A program made the translations under genes and the position numbers. The notes under the pieces were generated by a model. It did not search any database. It was given only the letters and a program-made list of their open reading frames with translations, and was not told the DNA's origin. A stretch of DNA of 64,000 nucleotides from Methylotuvimicrobium buryatense 5G (GTDB taxonomy: Bacteria; Pseudomonadota; Gammaproteobacteria; Methylococcales; Methylomonadaceae): the NCBI RefSeq assembly GCF_000341735.1, contig NZ_KB455575.1, positions 2,057,819-2,121,818 of the forward strand, given 5' to 3'. Shown here piece after piece: positions 19,091-27,623 of the stretch. The stretch's first letter is position 1. Each line of letters starts with the position of its first letter.

Positions 19091-19675
19091 ATGAAAATAA
19101 GCTTTTTAGCTTCACACGGCGGCAGCTCCGCACGAAAAATCATCGAAACGATCGAACACGGCGAATTGCCCGGGTTTGAAATCGGCATATTAATCACGAA
19201 CAACAAAGATTCGGCAATTTATGACTGGTGCTTGACTCACGGCATCGAAGTTTTCCATATCAGCAGTAAAACGCACTCCGACAACGAAGACCAAGCCATC
19301 AAAAAAGCCTTACAGTCCGCCGAGACCGAATTGATCGTATTATCCGGCTACATGAAAAAAATCGGGCCGCAAACATTATCGGCCTATTCCGGCAAAATAC
19401 TAAACATTCACCCGTCTCTCCTGCCGAAATTCGGAGGTCGAGGCATGTATGGCGATTTTGTGCATGCCGCCGTTCTCCAAGCGGGTGAAACCGCCTCAGG
19501 CGCCACAGTACATTTCGTCACCGACGCCTATGACGAAGGGCCGTTGCTTCTACAAAAAGAAGTCCCTGTGTTATCCGGCGACACGGTCGAATCGCTCGGT
19601 CAAAGAGTCCGCGCGATAGAGGGTGAATTGTATATCAATGCTCTCAATAAACTCCTGGCGACTACCGACACTTAA
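19091..19675 (+). CDS. Formyltransferase family protein, PurN-like
   Basis: This 194-residue protein has the formyltransferase fold motifs of phosphoribosylglycinamide formyltransferase (third step of purine synthesis). The catalytic Asn and His appear in ILNIHPSLLPKFGG, and the catalytic Asp in VTDAYDEGPLL. Its N-terminus (FLASHGGSSARKII) is a variant of the PurN nucleotide-phosphate loop. It stands alone between repeat-rich gaps, away from purM, which is the usual partner. It is slightly shorter than E. coli PurN (212), so a paralogous formyltransferase is also possible. Confidence 0.85.
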   Translation: MKISFLASHGGSSARKIIETIEHGELPGFEIGILITNNKDSAIYDWCLTHGIEVFHISSKTHSDNEDQAIKKALQSAETELIVLSGYMKKIGPQTLSAYSGKILNIHPSLLPKFGGRGMYGDFVHAAVLQAGETASGATVHFVTDAYDEGPLLLQKEVPVLSGDTVESLGQRVRAIEGELYINALNKLLATTDT

Positions 19676-19745
19676 CGCGAACGCCGCCATGGAAATTGCT
19701 CAGCCCTCTGTATTTAAAACAAGTTAAAGCTAGCCTTCCCCTTTG

Positions 19746-19907
19746 TATACCTTTCGCACTTCAATTTTCGGCATTAGCCTATGGAGGTGCCGGGGTGTGC
19801 GACAAAGGCTTTGACAGCAGGGATGCTGTCAAAGAGCCTACATGGACGTTTTCACGGCGTCCTTTGACGGACACCCCGGCGCCGAAATTTGACCAGCAAA
19901 GGGTATA
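19746..19907 (+). repeat. Family A repeat, full length
   Basis: It runs TATACCTTTCGCACTTC to CCAGCAAAGGGTATA, with GGTGCCGGGGTG and CACCCCGGCGCC as paired internal arms and a GACAGCAGGGATGCTGTC hairpin. It is immediately followed by the hairpin at 19908-19955. Confidence 0.85.
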
Positions 19908-19955
19908 TTGTAGACCGTTCGTGCTGAGCCAAGTCTAAGCATGAACGATCTACAA
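19908..19955. repeat. Hairpin TTGTAGACCGTTCGTGCTGAG family
   Basis: Arms beginning TTGTAGACCGTTCGTG and ending CATGAACGATCTACAAC pair almost perfectly. The same hairpin forms one inner arm of the large structure at 62852-63013. Confidence 0.7.
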
Positions 19956-20072
19956 CACTTTCACCTGCTTGGTAAAAAAAGGATCTGAATTCTTAATATC
20001 AGATAAATCGAGTGGCTTTCATTAACTAAAAAGTCGTAGTACTATCGCCGCTATATCGAAAAGGAGACGCTT

Positions 20073-20276
20073 ATGTACGTATTTCCTGAAATGGGACGCA
20101 TCATCATTGTCGCGCTAATGATTGTCATTCCCGTGATGTTGATTTACCGAAAAGCCGGCTTTCATCCTGCCTGGGCATTACTGGTTTTTTTACCGGGATT
20201 CGGCTTACTATTGATTTTTTTACAATTAGCCTTGTTGCCATGGCCTAATCAAAAAACAAACGATAGGAGTTCATGA
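20073..20276 (+). CDS. Small two-helix membrane protein (tandem paralogue 1)
   Basis: A 67-residue protein with two hydrophobic segments (about 8-26 and 34-55). The text KAGFHPAWALLVFLPGFG..WPN is shared with the next gene (KAGLHKAWVLCLLVPIVN..WPN), so the two arose by tandem duplication. A strong AAGGAG ribosome-binding site lies 7 bases before the ATG. Its stop overlaps the next start by 4 bases (ATGA). I do not know its function; the KAGxHxAW..P..WPN pattern is seen in small integral membrane proteins of unknown role. Confidence 0.8.
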   Translation: MYVFPEMGRIIIVALMIVIPVMLIYRKAGFHPAWALLVFLPGFGLLLIFLQLALLPWPNQKTNDRSS

Positions 20277-20467
20277 TGGAAGTTTTTCTGATCGCGCTAA
20301 TGGTGCTCTTGGTTATGTGGCTAGGCACGAAAATCATGGACAAAGCCGGACTTCACAAGGCTTGGGTTTTGTGTTTATTGGTCCCGATCGTTAACATCTT
20401 CATGATATGGGTTTTTGCATTCTGTCATTGGCCCAACTTAAAAGAAGATGTTAAACAAGACCTATAA
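20273..20467 (+). CDS. Small two-helix membrane protein (tandem paralogue 2)
   Basis: A 64-residue protein, homologous in layout and sequence to the preceding gene and translationally coupled to it by a 4-base overlap. GATAGGAG just upstream serves as ribosome-binding site. Two membrane segments lie at about 2-18 and 29-52, with KAGLHKAW between them. A family B element begins 3 bases after its stop. Two unequal paralogues kept in one operon suggest a hetero-oligomer. Function unknown. Confidence 0.8.
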   Translation: MMEVFLIALMVLLVMWLGTKIMDKAGLHKAWVLCLLVPIVNIFMIWVFAFCHWPNLKEDVKQDL

Positions 20468-20469
20468 CC

Positions 20470-20730
20470 CAGCAATTCCCAGTTTGAGCAGTTTCGCCGA
20501 TTTTAGGGTGTGGGGTATGCCTGTCGAGGAACGCCGTAAACCCATCCATGGGGGCTTGGCGGCAGCTAAGCGCCAAGGACGGCGTGAATGCAGATTTTGC
20601 ATTACGCCAAGGATGGCGTGTAGTAGGGCAATGCAGGAGCAATTGCCGAGGAGCAAAAATCTGTCCCGCTGCCGACATCCTCGCCAAGCATACCCCACAC
20701 CCTTTTTGATCTCCAAATTGGGAATTGCTG
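20470..20730 (-). mobile_element. Family B MITE-like element, copy 4 (inverted)
   Basis: The ends are CAGCAATTCCCA and TTGGGAATTGCTG. The interior is the reverse complement of copy 1, with an added hairpin module (GCATTACGCCAAGGATGGCG, GGGCAATGCAGGAGC). No target duplication is visible (CCTATAACC versus CGTCACGAA), so it is older or recombined. Confidence 0.75.
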
Positions 20731-20795
20731 CGTCACGAAAGGCTTGCTATCTTAGCCAATGCGACTTCGATAGCGCTTATTGTTTATGAGCATTC

Positions 20796-20875
20796 ACGGC
20801 TTCGAAATCGCGATCTGGGGATCGCTCCCACAAGGGATTCGAAGCCGCTGTGCGCTGTGGGAGCGAGGCTGCGTT
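20796..20875. repeat. REP-like repeat, GTGGGAGCGA family
   Basis: ACGGCTTCGAAATCGCGATC, GGGATCGCTCCCACAAGG and GCTGTGGGAGCGAGGC form inverted units related to the repeats at 4392 and 18727. Confidence 0.6.
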
Positions 20876-20959
20876 TTAGCCGATGTTGGTATGAATAACC
20901 CCCGGTTCACACTCAGCGTGGTTCAAAAAAATGTGCGCGATGCGCACACTACGAAACAT

Positions 20960-21046
20960 TCACCTTTCATCTTGCCCCTTTCACCTTTCACCTTTCACCT
21001 TTCACCTTTCATCTTTCATCTTTCATCTTTCATCTTTCACCTTTCC
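20960..21046. repeat. Heptanucleotide tandem repeat (TTTCACC/TTTCATC)n
   Basis: About twelve units of TTTCAYC run nearly uninterrupted, with two slightly irregular units near the left edge (CATCTTGCCCC). Types alternate in blocks: TTTCACC, then TTTCATC, then TTTCACC. The array ends about 10 bases beyond the 3' end of the DUF192 gene read from the other strand. Such 7-mer arrays change length by slippage. Confidence 0.9.
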
Positions 21047-21055
21047 CCTGCTCCG

Positions 21056-21520
21056 CTATTCTTCCAACTCAATCAAAACCCGGTCGCCTTGCATTATTTT
21101 CAACCGTTCGACGGTTCCCGCATTTACCTCCAGCATGAACAGGGCTTTGACACGCGAATCGTAGACCCCGCAAGCCGTCGTGATACAAGGTTGAACATTC
21201 TGCAAAATCGATACGATTTTACCTTGCGGCGATATGAATAAAATATCCAACGGAATCTTGGTGTTTTTCATCCAAACCCCGAGTACGTCTTCTTTGGGAT
21301 GTATAAACAACATGCCGGTATTTTCGGCAAGCGCTTCGCGAAACATCAAGCCTCTGGCCCGGGCGGTTTCGGTCATCGCCACTTCGAGCTCGATCGCATG
21401 TCGCGACTTTTCGAAAACCAAGCGGCCACGGCCCAATCGTTCGGCCGGATAAAGTTCTTGAGCTTCGGCACTGATCAGCCAAAATAAGCAAACCGTCAGT
21501 CCAAGAAATATTTTTTTCAT
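21056..21520 (-). CDS. DUF192 family exported protein
   Basis: The 154-residue protein has an N-terminal signal sequence (MKKIFLGLTVCLFWLISAEA) and a DUF192 domain: ARGLMFREAL, NTGMLFIHP and VWMKNTKIPLDILFI are the family hallmarks. The ATG at 21520 overlaps the phosphopantetheinyl transferase stop (ATGA), which fixes this start; the longer open frame upstream is not needed. Residues at the C-terminus form the short strand set typical of the domain. The family has no settled function. Confidence 0.88.
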   Translation of the reverse strand: MKKIFLGLTVCLFWLISAEAQELYPAERLGRGRLVFEKSRHAIELEVAMTETARARGLMFREALAENTGMLFIHPKEDVLGVWMKNTKIPLDILFISPQGKIVSILQNVQPCITTACGVYDSRVKALFMLEVNAGTVERLKIMQGDRVLIELEE

Positions 21521-22215
21521 ACGATCTCTCGCCATTGAATTTTCTCGATAGCGCGATCGATCACGACCGCGCAAAAAATGTCACGTTTCCAATCGTTGCA
21601 GGCAATCCGCCAGTCCGATGCCGGCGCGAATTCTTCGGGCACTCGCAACATCCGTCCGGGCTCGCTCGGATCGACCACGCAACGATTCAAACCCAAGGCT
21701 ATGCCTCGGCCGGTCGCTTTCACGAAGGCTTCCTTACGCGTCCAAAAACGGTAAAACGCGGAAATTCTATCCTCTTCCGGCAATGCTTCCCAGTATGCTA
21801 TCTCTTCGATCGCAAAACATTTCTTAACGATACCGGTCAGATTCGACCGGCTTCTCGCCGCCTCGAGATCGATACCCAAGCGGCAACTCCGAGCCACGGC
21901 CAACGCGAAATAATCGCCCGAATGCGACAGATTGAATGTCCATTCCGGATAATCGGGTAAATAAGGCTTGCCGTTCGCCCCGGCCGCAAAAACGAGGGCT
22001 TCGGGTTTACATTTCAAGAGTTCGGACAACGCCAGACGTTTTTTTGCATGAATCTCGACATAGCGGTTTTGCATTTCGGCCGTGCGCCGCTGCATCGCAT
22101 TCGACCGTTCGCTGTCGCTCAGCATGTCATAATAGTTTCGATTCAATACATTTATACTATAAAGCTTGCCGTATTCTATTTCGATGCAGCCGGGTTTCAG
22201 AGTCGCTTCAGTCAT
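21517..22215 (-). CDS. 4'-phosphopantetheinyl transferase (Sfp type)
   Basis: It transfers phosphopantetheine from CoA to a serine of carrier proteins. The 232-residue protein has LGIDLEAARSR near 111-121 (Mg-binding Asp and Glu) and FYRFWTRKEAFVKATGRG near 155-172, the two signature motifs of the Sfp/Gsp group. An 8-base overlap with ggt upstream and a 4-base overlap with the DUF192 gene downstream make a three-gene operon. No polyketide or peptide synthetase genes lie in the window, so its carrier target is not evident. Confidence 0.93.
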   Translation of the reverse strand: MTEATLKPGCIEIEYGKLYSINVLNRNYYDMLSDSERSNAMQRRTAEMQNRYVEIHAKKRLALSELLKCKPEALVFAAGANGKPYLPDYPEWTFNLSHSGDYFALAVARSCRLGIDLEAARSRSNLTGIVKKCFAIEEIAYWEALPEEDRISAFYRFWTRKEAFVKATGRGIALGLNRCVVDPSEPGRMLRVPEEFAPASDWRIACNDWKRDIFCAVVIDRAIEKIQWREIV

Positions 22216-23893
22216 TGCGAATCACCGCCAGACCTTCGCCACGAGGGTCGCTCGCGGCACTGAAACGGCCTTCCCGCTTATGCCATTGCAGCGCTTGCAT
22301 ATCGCCGTACCGGTAGGATGTTTCGCGTAACCGATGACCCAATTTTTCAAGACCTTGCAATTCTTCAGAGGACAAGCCGCCGGGTTCGTATTGCACGGCA
22401 TCGGGAATATATTGGTGATGATAACGCGGTACGCTCACCCAGGAATCCGGGCCGTTACCGTCGGCAAAGTCCAATATTCCCAGCAAGACCATCGAAATAA
22501 TACGACTACCGCCCGGCGTTCCCAATACCGCGATGCGCTCGTCGTCTTCGAGAAAAGTCGGCGACATGCTCGACAGCATACGCTTACCGGGCGCTATTGC
22601 ATTCGGCAATCCGCCGATCAAGCCGTATACGTTCACAGCGCCTGGCCGGCTATCGAAGTCGTCCATTTCGTCGTTCAATATCACGCCGGTACCTTCGGCC
22701 ACGAACCCGGAGCCGAACGGATAGTTAACGCTCAAGGTAGCGGCAACCCGGTTGCCTTCGCCGTCCATCACCGAAAAATGCGTCGTGTTGTCGCCGCCGG
22801 CTTGTTCCGGAATATCTCCCGAGAGCATCACGCTCGGCAAAGACCTATCCTTACGAATCGTACTTCTGAGGCCGGCCGCATAATCGGGATTGATTAAGCG
22901 CGAGACCGGAACATCGATAAAATCGGGATCGCCCAAGTACAAAGCCCGGTCATGATAGACCCGGCGCAATGCTTCGGTCACCAAATGTTTGCGGGTGACT
23001 GCATCGATTGCGGTCAAATCGTATTCGGTCAGGATATTCAAGGCTTGCACCAAGCCGATGCCGCCGGCCGACGGCAGCGCCGCGCCGGTTATTCGAATGC
23101 CGCGATAAGTCCCTTTGACAGGCTCTCTTTCGACTACCCGGTAATTATCGAGATCTTGTTGACTCCAAATACCGCCGGCTGCTTTGACCGATTTCAACAG
23201 TTTTTCCGCCGTTTCGCCGGCGTAAAATCCGGCTGCTCCGAAGTCGGCGAGCCGCTGTAAAGTCTTCGCTAAATCGGGTTGACGCAAGGTCCAACCGGGG
23301 TCGGGTACTCGGCCGTTATCGAGAAATATCGCGGCCGCCGCCGGCGATGACTGGATTTGCGGTAAGCGAAATGACAGCAGACGGCGATAGCGTTCGCCGA
23401 TGATAAAACCGTCGCGCGCATAACGAATCGCCGGTTGCAGCGAAGCCGACAAGGGTAATTTGCCGTAATGCTCGGCCAAGTGAACCAAGGCCGCAGGGAC
23501 GCCTGGAATACCGGCCGACAGGGGCCCGTCGATCGATAGCCCCGGTATGACCCTGCCTTCGGCGTCGAGATACATGTCTTGGTGCGCGGCCAGCGGTGCT
23601 GTTTCCCGTCCGTCCAGCATCGTTTCGAAACCGTCGGAAGCGCGGTGCAACAACCAAAAACCGCCGCCGCCCAATCCGGAACCGGCCGGTTCGACCACGG
23701 CCAATACCGCGCCGATCGCAACCGCGGCATCGAAAGCATTGCCGCCCCGACCAATCATTTCCAGCGCGGCATGGCTCGCCAACGGATGCGCGCTGGCGAC
23801 TGCGACTTTGTTTTCCGTCGTATGGCCGGTAATAGCCGACAGCGTCAGGAATACGGCCAGAACGGCAACGACCGGTGTTTTTGCTAATTTCAA
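22208..23893 (-). CDS. ggt: Gamma-glutamyltransferase / glutathione hydrolase
   Basis: A 561-residue Ntn hydrolase proenzyme acting in the periplasm on gamma-glutamyl compounds such as glutathione. A signal peptide covers about 1-26. The large-subunit text NKVAVASAHPLASHAALEM and GSGLGGGGFWLLH is typical, and self-cleavage would occur before the Thr in GGDNTTHFSVMDGEGN. It is first in an overlapping operon with the Sfp-type transferase and the DUF192 protein. Confidence 0.95.
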   Translation of the reverse strand: MKLAKTPVVAVLAVFLTLSAITGHTTENKVAVASAHPLASHAALEMIGRGGNAFDAAVAIGAVLAVVEPAGSGLGGGGFWLLHRASDGFETMLDGRETAPLAAHQDMYLDAEGRVIPGLSIDGPLSAGIPGVPAALVHLAEHYGKLPLSASLQPAIRYARDGFIIGERYRRLLSFRLPQIQSSPAAAAIFLDNGRVPDPGWTLRQPDLAKTLQRLADFGAAGFYAGETAEKLLKSVKAAGGIWSQQDLDNYRVVEREPVKGTYRGIRITGAALPSAGGIGLVQALNILTEYDLTAIDAVTRKHLVTEALRRVYHDRALYLGDPDFIDVPVSRLINPDYAAGLRSTIRKDRSLPSVMLSGDIPEQAGGDNTTHFSVMDGEGNRVAATLSVNYPFGSGFVAEGTGVILNDEMDDFDSRPGAVNVYGLIGGLPNAIAPGKRMLSSMSPTFLEDDERIAVLGTPGGSRIISMVLLGILDFADGNGPDSWVSVPRYHHQYIPDAVQYEPGGLSSEELQGLEKLGHRLRETSYRYGDMQALQWHKREGRFSAASDPRGEGLAVIRND

Positions 23894-23997
23894 AATCGTC
23901 TCCTTGGGGTTTCATTGGTCGTGCACAAAAGCGCAGGTTTTTTTCGTAACGCAAGAACGTCACTAAAGGGTGTATACCCTTGCTAGTCAAATTTCGG

Positions 23998-24206
23998 CAG
24001 CAATTCCCAATTTGGAAATCAACAAGGGCGAGAAGCGTGCTTGGCGAGGATATCGGCAGCAGGGCAGATTTTTGCTCCATGCAAAATCTGCATTCACGCC
24101 ATCCTTGGCTTTCGATCTGCCCCCCCATGGATGGGCTCACAGGGTTCATCGACAGGCATACCCCACACCCTAAAATCGGCGAAACCGCTCAAACTGGGAA
24201 TTGCTG
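23998..24206 (+). mobile_element. Family B MITE-like element, copy 3 (clean, 209 bp)
   Basis: This is the simplest B copy: ends CAGCAATTCCCA and TGGGAATTGCTG, flanked by a perfect 9-bp duplication AAATTTCGG at 23989-23997 and 24207-24215. The target is the right end of a family A repeat (TATACCCTTGCTAGTC at 23973). The element lies 13 bases beyond the stop of the following minus-strand gene. Confidence 0.9.
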
Positions 24207-24219
24207 AAATTTCGGTGCC

Positions 24220-24624
24220 TTAGCGATTGTCGCAAATATGACGGCTTGAAGTTTCCGGATTATCATAGTCTTCAGATTCTGTGACTATTTTAGGCAACAT
24301 ATCGGCCATGCCTTCTCCGCATTTTTTCATTGCATGAATAGCCGGGTCGTTTGCCATCTCACGGGCAAATGCCATTGCTTTGCTTTGCGCTTGGTCGCGA
24401 TTGCCGGCGCGGCACAGTGCCGTTATTTCGGCATCGATCGATTGGCCGCGTTCGGAAAGCCGTTCCATCGCTGAAGGATCAATCTGACCGAAACATTCTT
24501 GCATTTTAAGGCCCTGTTGCATCATTTGCTGCATTTGCGCTTCGTTCATATTACCGAATTGAGCGTGGCCTGATATCGGCAAGAACGCGAATGCCGCAAG
24601 ATAAATTCGTGCTTTTTTTGTCAT
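24220..24624 (-). CDS. Small exported hypothetical protein
   Basis: A 134-residue protein with a likely signal peptide (KKARIYLAAFAFLPISGHAQ) and a Met/Gln-rich start of the mature part (MNEAQMQQMMQQGLKMQECF). Four cysteines in the mature part could form disulfides. I do not recognise the family. It is alone; a family B element lies just past its stop. Confidence 0.7.
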   Translation of the reverse strand: MTKKARIYLAAFAFLPISGHAQFGNMNEAQMQQMMQQGLKMQECFGQIDPSAMERLSERGQSIDAEITALCRAGNRDQAQSKAMAFAREMANDPAIHAMKKCGEGMADMLPKIVTESEDYDNPETSSRHICDNR

Positions 24625-24793
24625 GGTATAACCTTGTGTCGTTGAGTTTTCCGTTTACGATGAAAAACAGGGTCATGTATCGGAGTTTAGTCAAAATAAA
24701 GGTGTGTTCGTGCTTTGGGATGATTTTACGAAAATGGATGATAACATTACAGCAACCAAGTTCGGTATTTGATTGCTTTATACTCTTGTTTTC

Positions 24794-25777
24794 ATGACCT
24801 ACCAACCTCCGTGGTGGCTAAAGACCGCCCATTTGCAAACCGTATATCCGGCTTTGCTCAGAAAGCCGGCAATAACTCTAAACATCAGACGCGAGAGGCT
24901 TGCGACGCCGGATAACGATTTCATCGACATCGATTTTTGCGGAGAAGGCCGCAGCCCTTTGATCATACTATTACACGGACTGACCGGAAGTTCTCAATCG
25001 GGTTATATAAAGGGGTTGCAGTCCGTTTTTTGGCAACAAGGTTGGCGAAGTGCAGCGCTCAATTTTCGCGGTTGTAGCGGCGAGCCGAATCAATTGGCTC
25101 GTTGTTATCATTCAGGCGATACCGAGGACATCGATTTCCTCTATCGAATCCTTCGCCAACGTGAGCCGGAGACGCCTTTGGCGGCAGTCGGATTCTCGTT
25201 GGGCGGTAATGTCTTGCTAAAATGGTTGGGCGAACAGGGTAGTAACGTGACGCTCTCGGCAGCGGTTGCCGTATCGGTGCCTTTGGTCTTGAATATTTGC
25301 GCGACAAAATTAGATAGCGGATTTTCTAAAATTTACCGCGACCGCTTATTATTGGAGTTGAAAGAATATCTCGATACGAAGCTCAACTATTTAATCGGCA
25401 TCGGGCATCATGAAGAGGCCGACAAAATTCAACGCTTGGGCGATTTATCCTCGGTAAAATCGTTTTGGCAATATGACGATCGGGTTGTGGCCAGACTGCA
25501 TGGATTCGAGGATGTTCATGATTATTACCGGCGCTCGAGCTCGAGGCAATATCTTAAAGCTATCCGGGTGCCGACCTTATTGATTCAAGCATTCGACGAT
25601 CCTTTCATGACGCCGGCTGTGTTGCCTACTCCTGACGAATTATCGCCGAACGTGATCTTGGAAGTCACTCCCGGAGGAGGGCATGTGGGTTTTGTGGAAG
25701 GTCGTAACCCTCTAAAACCTAAGTATTGGCTTGAGCGGCGCATCCCGCGTTTTATAGCCGAACAAGGTTTCTCTTAA
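24794..25777 (+). CDS. Alpha/beta hydrolase, YheT family
   Basis: The protein starts MTYQPPWWLKTAHLQTVYPAL, the family's usual opening, so the ATG at 24794 is preferred over one 21 bases upstream. LLHGLTGSSQSGYIKGL supplies the oxyanion region, VGFSLGGNVLLKWLGEQG holds the nucleophile Ser, and the C-terminal GGGHVGFVEG holds the catalytic His. About 327 residues, normal for the family. The substrate is unknown; YheT relatives are putative esterases. It is followed by gloB on the same strand after about 110 bases. Confidence 0.9.
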   Translation: MTYQPPWWLKTAHLQTVYPALLRKPAITLNIRRERLATPDNDFIDIDFCGEGRSPLIILLHGLTGSSQSGYIKGLQSVFWQQGWRSAALNFRGCSGEPNQLARCYHSGDTEDIDFLYRILRQREPETPLAAVGFSLGGNVLLKWLGEQGSNVTLSAAVAVSVPLVLNICATKLDSGFSKIYRDRLLLELKEYLDTKLNYLIGIGHHEEADKIQRLGDLSSVKSFWQYDDRVVARLHGFEDVHDYYRRSSSRQYLKAIRVPTLLIQAFDDPFMTPAVLPTPDELSPNVILEVTPGGGHVGFVEGRNPLKPKYWLERRIPRFIAEQGFS

Positions 25778-25887
25778 GGGTTTGGTTGTCAATAATGGCC
25801 TTATTTTGATGTGGGGTAACCGAATCCTCGATATCGCTCAAAGCTCATGTTTATCGCGAAATCCTAATCATTTTAGAGGTTGATGCC

Positions 25888-26652
25888 ATGTTAACGGTTA
25901 TTCAAATCCCGGTCTTAAACGACAATTATATCTACCTGGCAAAAGACGTTGCGTCCGGATTAACGGCAGCGGTCGATCCTGCTGTTGCAGGACCAGTGCT
26001 GGATGCCATAGCCGAACAGGGTTGGCGGCTCGATTTTATCTTAAACACTCATCATCATGGCGATCATGTCGGCGGGAACCGCGAGCTCAAGAAACAGACC
26101 GGATGCCAAATTGTCGGTGCGAAAGCGGATAAACACCGCATTCCGGGCATCGATATCGAATTGTCAGACGGCGGTCATTTTCGTTTAGGAAACTCCGTTT
26201 TCCAAATTATCGAAACGCCGGGTCATACTTTGGGCCATATCGTTTATTATTCGGCCGAGGACGGTATTTTGTTTTGCGGCGATACCTTATTTGCGATGGG
26301 CTGCGGGCGTTTATTCGAAGGCACCGCCGAACAAATGTGGCATTCCTTGCAAAAGTTAAGAGCATTGCCTTCCGTAACACGCGTTTATTGCGCACATGAA
26401 TATACGTTGAATAACGGCCGTTTTGCATTGACCGTCGAACCCGATAATACCGTGTTGCATCAAAGAATGGCCGAGGTTCGTCGTATGAGAGAGTCGGATC
26501 AACCTACCGTTCCTTTTTCGATCGAAGAGGAAGTAGCGACCAATCCTTTTTTTAGAGCAGATGTCGAAGCTTTGAAGGCGGCTATCGCAATGGAAACACG
26601 ACAGCCCCTGGCTGTATTTACGGAATTGAGATCGAGAAAAGACGTGTTTTGA
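25888..26652 (+). CDS. gloB: Hydroxyacylglutathione hydrolase (glyoxalase II)
   Basis: A 254-residue metallo-beta-lactamase-fold hydrolase that converts S-lactoylglutathione to lactate and glutathione. The metal motif THHHGDH lies at 54-60, further ligands are in ETPGHTLGHIVYY and FCGDTLFAMGCGRLFEG, and the C-terminal RSRKDVF tail matches the glutathione-site region. An AGAGG ribosome-binding site lies near the ATG. It detoxifies methylglyoxal. Confidence 0.95.
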   Translation: MLTVIQIPVLNDNYIYLAKDVASGLTAAVDPAVAGPVLDAIAEQGWRLDFILNTHHHGDHVGGNRELKKQTGCQIVGAKADKHRIPGIDIELSDGGHFRLGNSVFQIIETPGHTLGHIVYYSAEDGILFCGDTLFAMGCGRLFEGTAEQMWHSLQKLRALPSVTRVYCAHEYTLNNGRFALTVEPDNTVLHQRMAEVRRMRESDQPTVPFSIEEEVATNPFFRADVEALKAAIAMETRQPLAVFTELRSRKDVF

Positions 26653-26660
26653 CGCCTGGG

Positions 26661-27251
26661 TCAATATTCGGTCGGTAAGCGTGCCGCCAGTTCGTCCCAC
26701 TCTATGACGACTTCTGGCAAGCTCCTCGATGATGTAGCGCCTTGCAATTCGAATATTTCCGGTTTTCCGTATTTACCGTCGCATAAACGGTAAACAGTCA
26801 ATATTCGATCGATCGGGTGAACTAGCCAATATTCTTTGACGCCAGAGCGTTCGTATAGACTTAATTTCCGGATTTGGTCGTGGCCGGCAGTGGACGGCGA
26901 CAAGACTTCGATGATCCAGTCCGGCGGCCCGAGTACGCCGCGGCGATCCAATTTGGCGGTATCGCACACGACGAACACGTCCGGTTGCACGACAGTGTCG
27001 ATACGCTCGTCGGCTTCGTCATGTTTCGGCAAACGCACATCGACCGGTGCGATGAAGGGCCGGCATGTTTTACCTTCTAAGCTATTTGCAATTTGACGGT
27101 AAATTTCTCCGGCAATATCCTGATGGGCCAAATCAGGCGCGGGAGCCATCATAAACGCCTCGCCGTCGATTAACTCGTAGCGTTGCTCCGTTTGCCAATT
27201 GACATAATCGGCATAACTAAAATGATCGGATTTCTTTATTGCTAAATTCAT
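26661..27251 (-). CDS. Uma2 family (DUF820) PD-(D/E)XK-fold protein
   Basis: Residues follow the Uma2 pattern: a start with YADYVNWQTEQRYELIDGE, then QPDVFVVCDTAKLDRRGV, PPDWIIEVLSPSTAGHD and KLSLYERSGVKEYWLVHP, giving the PD..E-x-K nuclease-like core. MNLAIKKSDHF at 27251 is the natural start; the longer frame adds an unrelated N-terminus. The family is very common in cyanobacteria and scattered elsewhere, often without known function. It converges with gloB with 8 bases between the stops. Confidence 0.85.
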   Translation of the reverse strand: MNLAIKKSDHFSYADYVNWQTEQRYELIDGEAFMMAPAPDLAHQDIAGEIYRQIANSLEGKTCRPFIAPVDVRLPKHDEADERIDTVVQPDVFVVCDTAKLDRRGVLGPPDWIIEVLSPSTAGHDQIRKLSLYERSGVKEYWLVHPIDRILTVYRLCDGKYGKPEIFELQGATSSRSLPEVVIEWDELAARLPTEY

Positions 27252-27310
27252 CGGCTTTCTGTTGAAGGCTGGTTTAGTCCGGTTGTCGATTTTATGGTCT
27301 TTCGTAGCGT

Positions 27311-27519
27311 TATACCCGTCGTAGATCAAAATTCGGCGCCTGGGTGTCCGCTAAAGGACGCCGTGAATACGTCCATGTAGGCTCTATGCCAGCTCCATGC
27401 TGGCAAAGCCTTTATGAACGCCATGGATGGCGTGAATGTCGATTTTGCAGGAGCGAAAATCGACCGGACACCCAGGCGCCTCCTCAGGCACTGCCGAAAT
27501 TTGAAGTGCGAAAGATATA
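27311..27519 (-). repeat. Family A repeat with internal hairpin module
   Basis: It runs TATACCCGTCGTAGATC to GTGCGAAAGATATA, about 209 bp. The extra 45 bp compared with plain A copies is an insertion-like hairpin module (GCCATGGATGGCGTGAATG, GATTTTGCAGGAGCGAAAATC). Confidence 0.8.
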
Positions 27520-27623
27520 ATGCCGGATTTCGGAATATCCGTTTTTAGTAAGTACCCGGCTTGATGTATAGTTATACCTCAAAATCTTCTCATTACTGTG
27601 ATTTTTTTAAATGGAGATAACAA

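Noticed and set aside
20960-21046. Possible CRISPR-like array
   Set aside because: The units are 7 bases without spacers; it is a simple tandem repeat. No cas gene is present.
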